From positions 1-12,981 of the forward strand of contig JADGJL010000843.1 in the NCBI GenBank assembly GCA_027600665.1: a DNA stretch of 12,981 nucleotides, read 5' to 3'. The notes under the pieces were generated by a model that had not been told where the DNA came from, searched no databases, and was given only the letters and a program-made list of their open reading frames with translations. This DNA comes from Irineochytrium annulatum. Taxonomy: Eukaryota; Chytridiomycota; Chytridiomycetes; Chytridiales; Chytridiaceae. Shown one piece after another: positions 8,601 to 12,981 of the stretch; position 1 is the first letter of the stretch; each line of letters opens with the position of its first letter. Position numbers and translations under genes: made by a program.

Positions 8601-10440
8601 TGTCCATTACTGTCTGCTTTGTCGTGGCATAGCTTAAAGCTCAGACAATATTTTCCTAGACTACACCTACTGGCCGCATCATTTCGCGGTTTTCGAAGGA
8701 CTTCGCAGAAAGTAAGCCCTACTGTTCGGCTTCTCGTTTTTTGACCACTTGGCAGCCGACAACATGCTTCCACCTGGATTTCAGTCGTTTTTAGAGTTAG
8801 CCTTCAGCGTTCTCGGTACCGTCGGCTTGATTCTTTATGCAGTGCCTTGGGTCGGATTCTACATTATCGCCGTAATACCGATGTATCTGGTGTTTCTGAA
8901 GATATTCCGGGCTAGTATGAGAGAGCTAAAGCGGCTTGAGTCAAACTTACGGTATGTAGAGTAGGGCCCCCAACTTTCTCTCTTAGCACCTGACCGTTTG
9001 CATTAAAGATCGCCCCTATATTCGTACATCAACGAAATGCTCACTGGGATCTCGACAATTCGGGCCTACGGAGCTGAGAAGAGGTTCATTGAAACGCAAG
9101 AGGAGCTACAAAATAAGGCGAATCGTCCTACCTATATCAAGAACACTGTGGATTCTTGGATGAGTATCCGTGCGGAGGCCTTCGCGGTGGTCCTCATCTT
9201 CATTATTTCCATTGTTGGTTTAGCCATAAAGTAAGTGGTGACCAATTTAACGTGCAAAGCTTGTTAATTCGAACTTTGCGGTGGTAGTGTGAACAGCTCT
9301 TTACTCGGCCTTGCGCTTTCGTACGGTTTGACACTGACCGGCCTGCTAAATGTTCTACTTCGAAACATCGCGGACTTGGAGTCGAGAATGAACTGGTACG
9401 TGTTCAAGATATGATCACCACCTTTGTTAACGAGGTTTGTGGGTTTCAGTGTCGAACGCCTTACCTTCTACATGAACCACATCCCTCGCGAGGCGCCTCA
9501 CGAGGCCACCATCGCCAATGGGCTCGTTAAGCCCTCCTCGACGTGGCCTGAGAAAGGAGAGATCAGCTTTAAGGACGTCTCGCTCCGCTACCGATCAGAG
9601 TTGGATCCCGTCCTCCACAACCTGACCTTCAACATACGCGCCGGCGAGAAAGTCGGGGTAATTGGCCGGACAGGTGCTGGCAAGTCCAGCGTAATCACAG
9701 CCATCTTCAGAATGGTCGAGCCCACTGGCACAATCGCGATCGACGGCGTCGATATTGCTACATTGGGCCTGAACGACCTTCGAACTAAGGTCGCAATCAT
9801 CCCTCAAACTCCGATTCTTTTTGAGGGTACGCTTCGATCCAACCTTGACCCGCTCGGCCGGCACGACGATGCAGCTATATGGGCCGCGCTGAAGCGATGC
9901 TCGTTGAGCGATGCGATCGCGAGGAGCCTTCTTGGTCTTGACGCTCCCGTCAGTGAGTCCGGGGAGAACTTTTCCGTTGGCGAACGGCAGCTTTTGTGCT
10001 TGGGCAGGGCCATGCTCGCCCGGTGTAGAGTCCTCCTTATCGACGAGGCCACGGCATCAGTCGACCGCGAAACGGATAACTACGTTCAGAAGGTCCTGCG
10101 GGAGGAGTTCGAGAGCGCAACCGTCATCTGCGTAGCTCACCGGCTCATGACGCTCGTGGATTATGACCGGATTCTTGTGCTTGACCACGGCAAGATCGTC
10201 GAGGTGGGACGATTCTTTTTTTAATTTATTACCCCATGTTTTGTTACATTTCGCTGACCGTACGCGTAGTTCGATGCCCCTCACGTTCTCCTGTCAAACC
10301 CCGAGTCGGCTATGTCCTCTATGGTTAAAAACACAAGCGTCACAGACGCGGCGTTGATTCGCAAACTGGCAGCTGATAGTTTTAGAGCTAGGGGCTCCAC
10401 TGTACCTGAGGCGGGGAAGTTTTCCGGCCCAACGGAGTAG
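5649..10440 (+). CDS. Short ABCC-family (MRP/Yor1-like) ABC transporter
   Basis: Eleven exons: 5649-5804, 5855-7456, 7515-8234, 8292-8415, 8487-8590, 8660-8711, 8756-8951, 9009-9230, 9288-9395, 9450-10203 and 10270-10440. All phases agree and give 1402 residues. There is no TMD0. The N-terminal segment leads into TFPTLSWLTPFM and RRPLQAADLFRLHP, typical of the ABCC family, then TMD1 (with GGIRVIKYFAWE). NBD1 has Walker A GKVGAGKSS (561-569), LSGGQ (651-655), Walker B DILLLDDPLSAVD with Asp676 where the catalytic Glu would be, and His708. TMD2 contains MSFFDTTPTGRIISRFSKDF and GISTIRAYGAEKRF. NBD2 has Walker A GRTGAGKSS (1167-1175), signature FSVGERQ, catalytic Glu1294 in LLIDEATASVD, and His1325. 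One degenerate and one canonical ATP site is usual for ABCC exporters, which move glutathione conjugates, organic anions or drugs out of the cytosol. An acidic insert of about 60 residues lies in NBD1 before Walker A. The substrate cannot be read from sequence. Confidence 0.93.
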
Positions 10441-11375
10441 ATCTTTCACATTATCGTTCTCCTAAAGTTAATAACTAGAAGTGCGGAGGCAGTCCTATGA
10501 ATCTGTCTGCCCGTATTATGAATGATGTTTAAAATCCGTGTTCTTGGCTCAATACGCCGTCAAGATCGCAAATAGTGTACATTATATTGCCGTAGCAGTT
10601 TCCCGGCTGGCTATACATCAGCCCCATGCGCTCAGATTATGGCGGGTTACTACTAAATAACCGACGGGCTTCTGTCCTCGCGCGAGCACGACCTCAACTT
10701 GTCCTGCGATCATTACCATGTAATGCGGTATTCTTGTACTTTCCGCAGGCGGAAAAGGTAAACGATCGCTCTTGTGATTTAACGTCGCACTCCCCCAAGT
10801 TTCTGCTGACTCATCCCAGAAAACGGATCGCCCCTCCATTGCCGATAGAATTTTCCCGGAAGGCAAGTTCCCGGCACTGAAGCCGCCCTCGGGGCGTTCG
10901 TTTCAAACAAGTTCACGGGATGCAGGCGCTACCGCCAACCTGGCGGCATGCTGTCGTGACCCGACCCTCCCACCATCAAGACGAAGGCCTTCCCCGTCTA
11001 ATACTCCCGCCATCCAGTAGCGGTCACTTAGACGCTGACGCGAACAGGTTGTAGTGAGCCCAATGGCCGCAAATCGGCTCGAGAATGTCGACAGTGGGTC
11101 CTTTCCAAAGTCAACCGCTCGAGACGATCGCGAGTAAAGAGATCCGTTGTTTTATACACCAGATCTTCTCAGGAACCATGGACGTATATTGGCTCTCCTT
11201 CTGTCGAGTGGATATCTGGCCGCAGAGATGACGACCGCCTGCCACACCCTTTCCAATACAACGTCCTCGTCGTGATCCACACCGCGGGCCTCTCACGACC
11301 AGGTCCCCAGTCCAGGCTTGTTCCAGACACCAACTGATCGCACCGCTGTTACTGGAGCGAGAAGCAATTTTCAGC
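10441..11375. other. Intergenic spacer without a recognisable gene
   Basis: These 935 bp lie between the transporter stop and the kinase start. I see no coding frame with the high third-position GC of the neighbouring genes. Frames on both strands around 10618-10880 are shadow-like, and a 42-codon frame at 10920 is unconvincing. No tRNA or rRNA was found. A small perfect inverted repeat TTTCCGC-AG-GCGGAAA lies near 10740-10755. The right part should contain the kinase promoter and 5' untranslated region. AATTTTCAG immediately before the ATG (ending at 11374) looks like an intron acceptor, so a 5' untranslated intron is possible. Confidence 0.5.

Positions 11376-12981
<1,606 letters not shown>

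Noticed and set aside
3032..10440. Bacterial ABC importer operon (SBP plus ATPase and permease)
   Set aside because: The genes are on opposite strands, are interrupted by introns, and the transporter is a fused eukaryotic ABCC type with NBD1/NBD2 asymmetry rather than separate importer subunits.
10618..10880. Overlapping open frames on both strands in the spacer
   Set aside because: Codon usage is unlike the neighbouring genes, no motif is visible, and the frames mirror each other on opposite strands.

Overview
The window looks like nuclear DNA of a fungus, most likely an early-diverging zoosporic (chytrid-like) lineage. It is GC-rich, and coding stretches prefer C or G at third codon positions. 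Genes are broken by many short GT-AG introns (about 42-71 bp, one near 160 bp), several with a CTAAC, CTGAC or CTGAT branch-like motif just before the acceptor. There is no bacterial operon structure. The lineage is an inference from gene content (an F-box/ankyrin-like gene, a solute-binding-protein ectodomain gene, a fungal-type CaMKK); no marker gene here fixes it.

Layout. Bases 1-1125 probably hold exons of a minus-strand gene of unknown function, poorly resolved. Bases 1126-2736 (+) encode a protein with an F-box-like N-terminus followed by degenerate ankyrin-like repeats. It converges on a minus-strand gene (3032 to about 5603) for a secreted-pathway, single-pass membrane protein. That protein has a Ser/Thr-rich stalk, a complete bacterial-type family 1 solute-binding (MalE/ThuE-like) ectodomain, one transmembrane helix and an 85-residue cytosolic tail. 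Head-to-head with it, with only about 45 bp between the proposed start codons, is an 11-exon plus-strand gene (5649-10440). Its reconstructed product is a 1402-residue short ABCC (MRP/Yor1-type) ABC transporter with both membrane domains and both nucleotide-binding domains. After a roughly 930-bp spacer, a plus-strand CaMKK/Sak1-like protein kinase starts at 11376 and runs off the right edge before its C-lobe.

The most interesting item is the solute-binding-protein receptor-like gene and its divergent pairing with an ABC transporter. The ectodomain family normally serves bacterial ABC importers. Here it is anchored to a eukaryotic membrane protein beside a eukaryotic ABCC-type gene, probably sharing a promoter region. 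A functional link is speculation. The exon structures given were worked out by hand from splice signals, reading-frame phase and family motifs. The transporter, the kinase and the 3' four exons of the solute-binding gene are well supported. The 5' ends of the solute-binding gene and of the leftmost gene are not.
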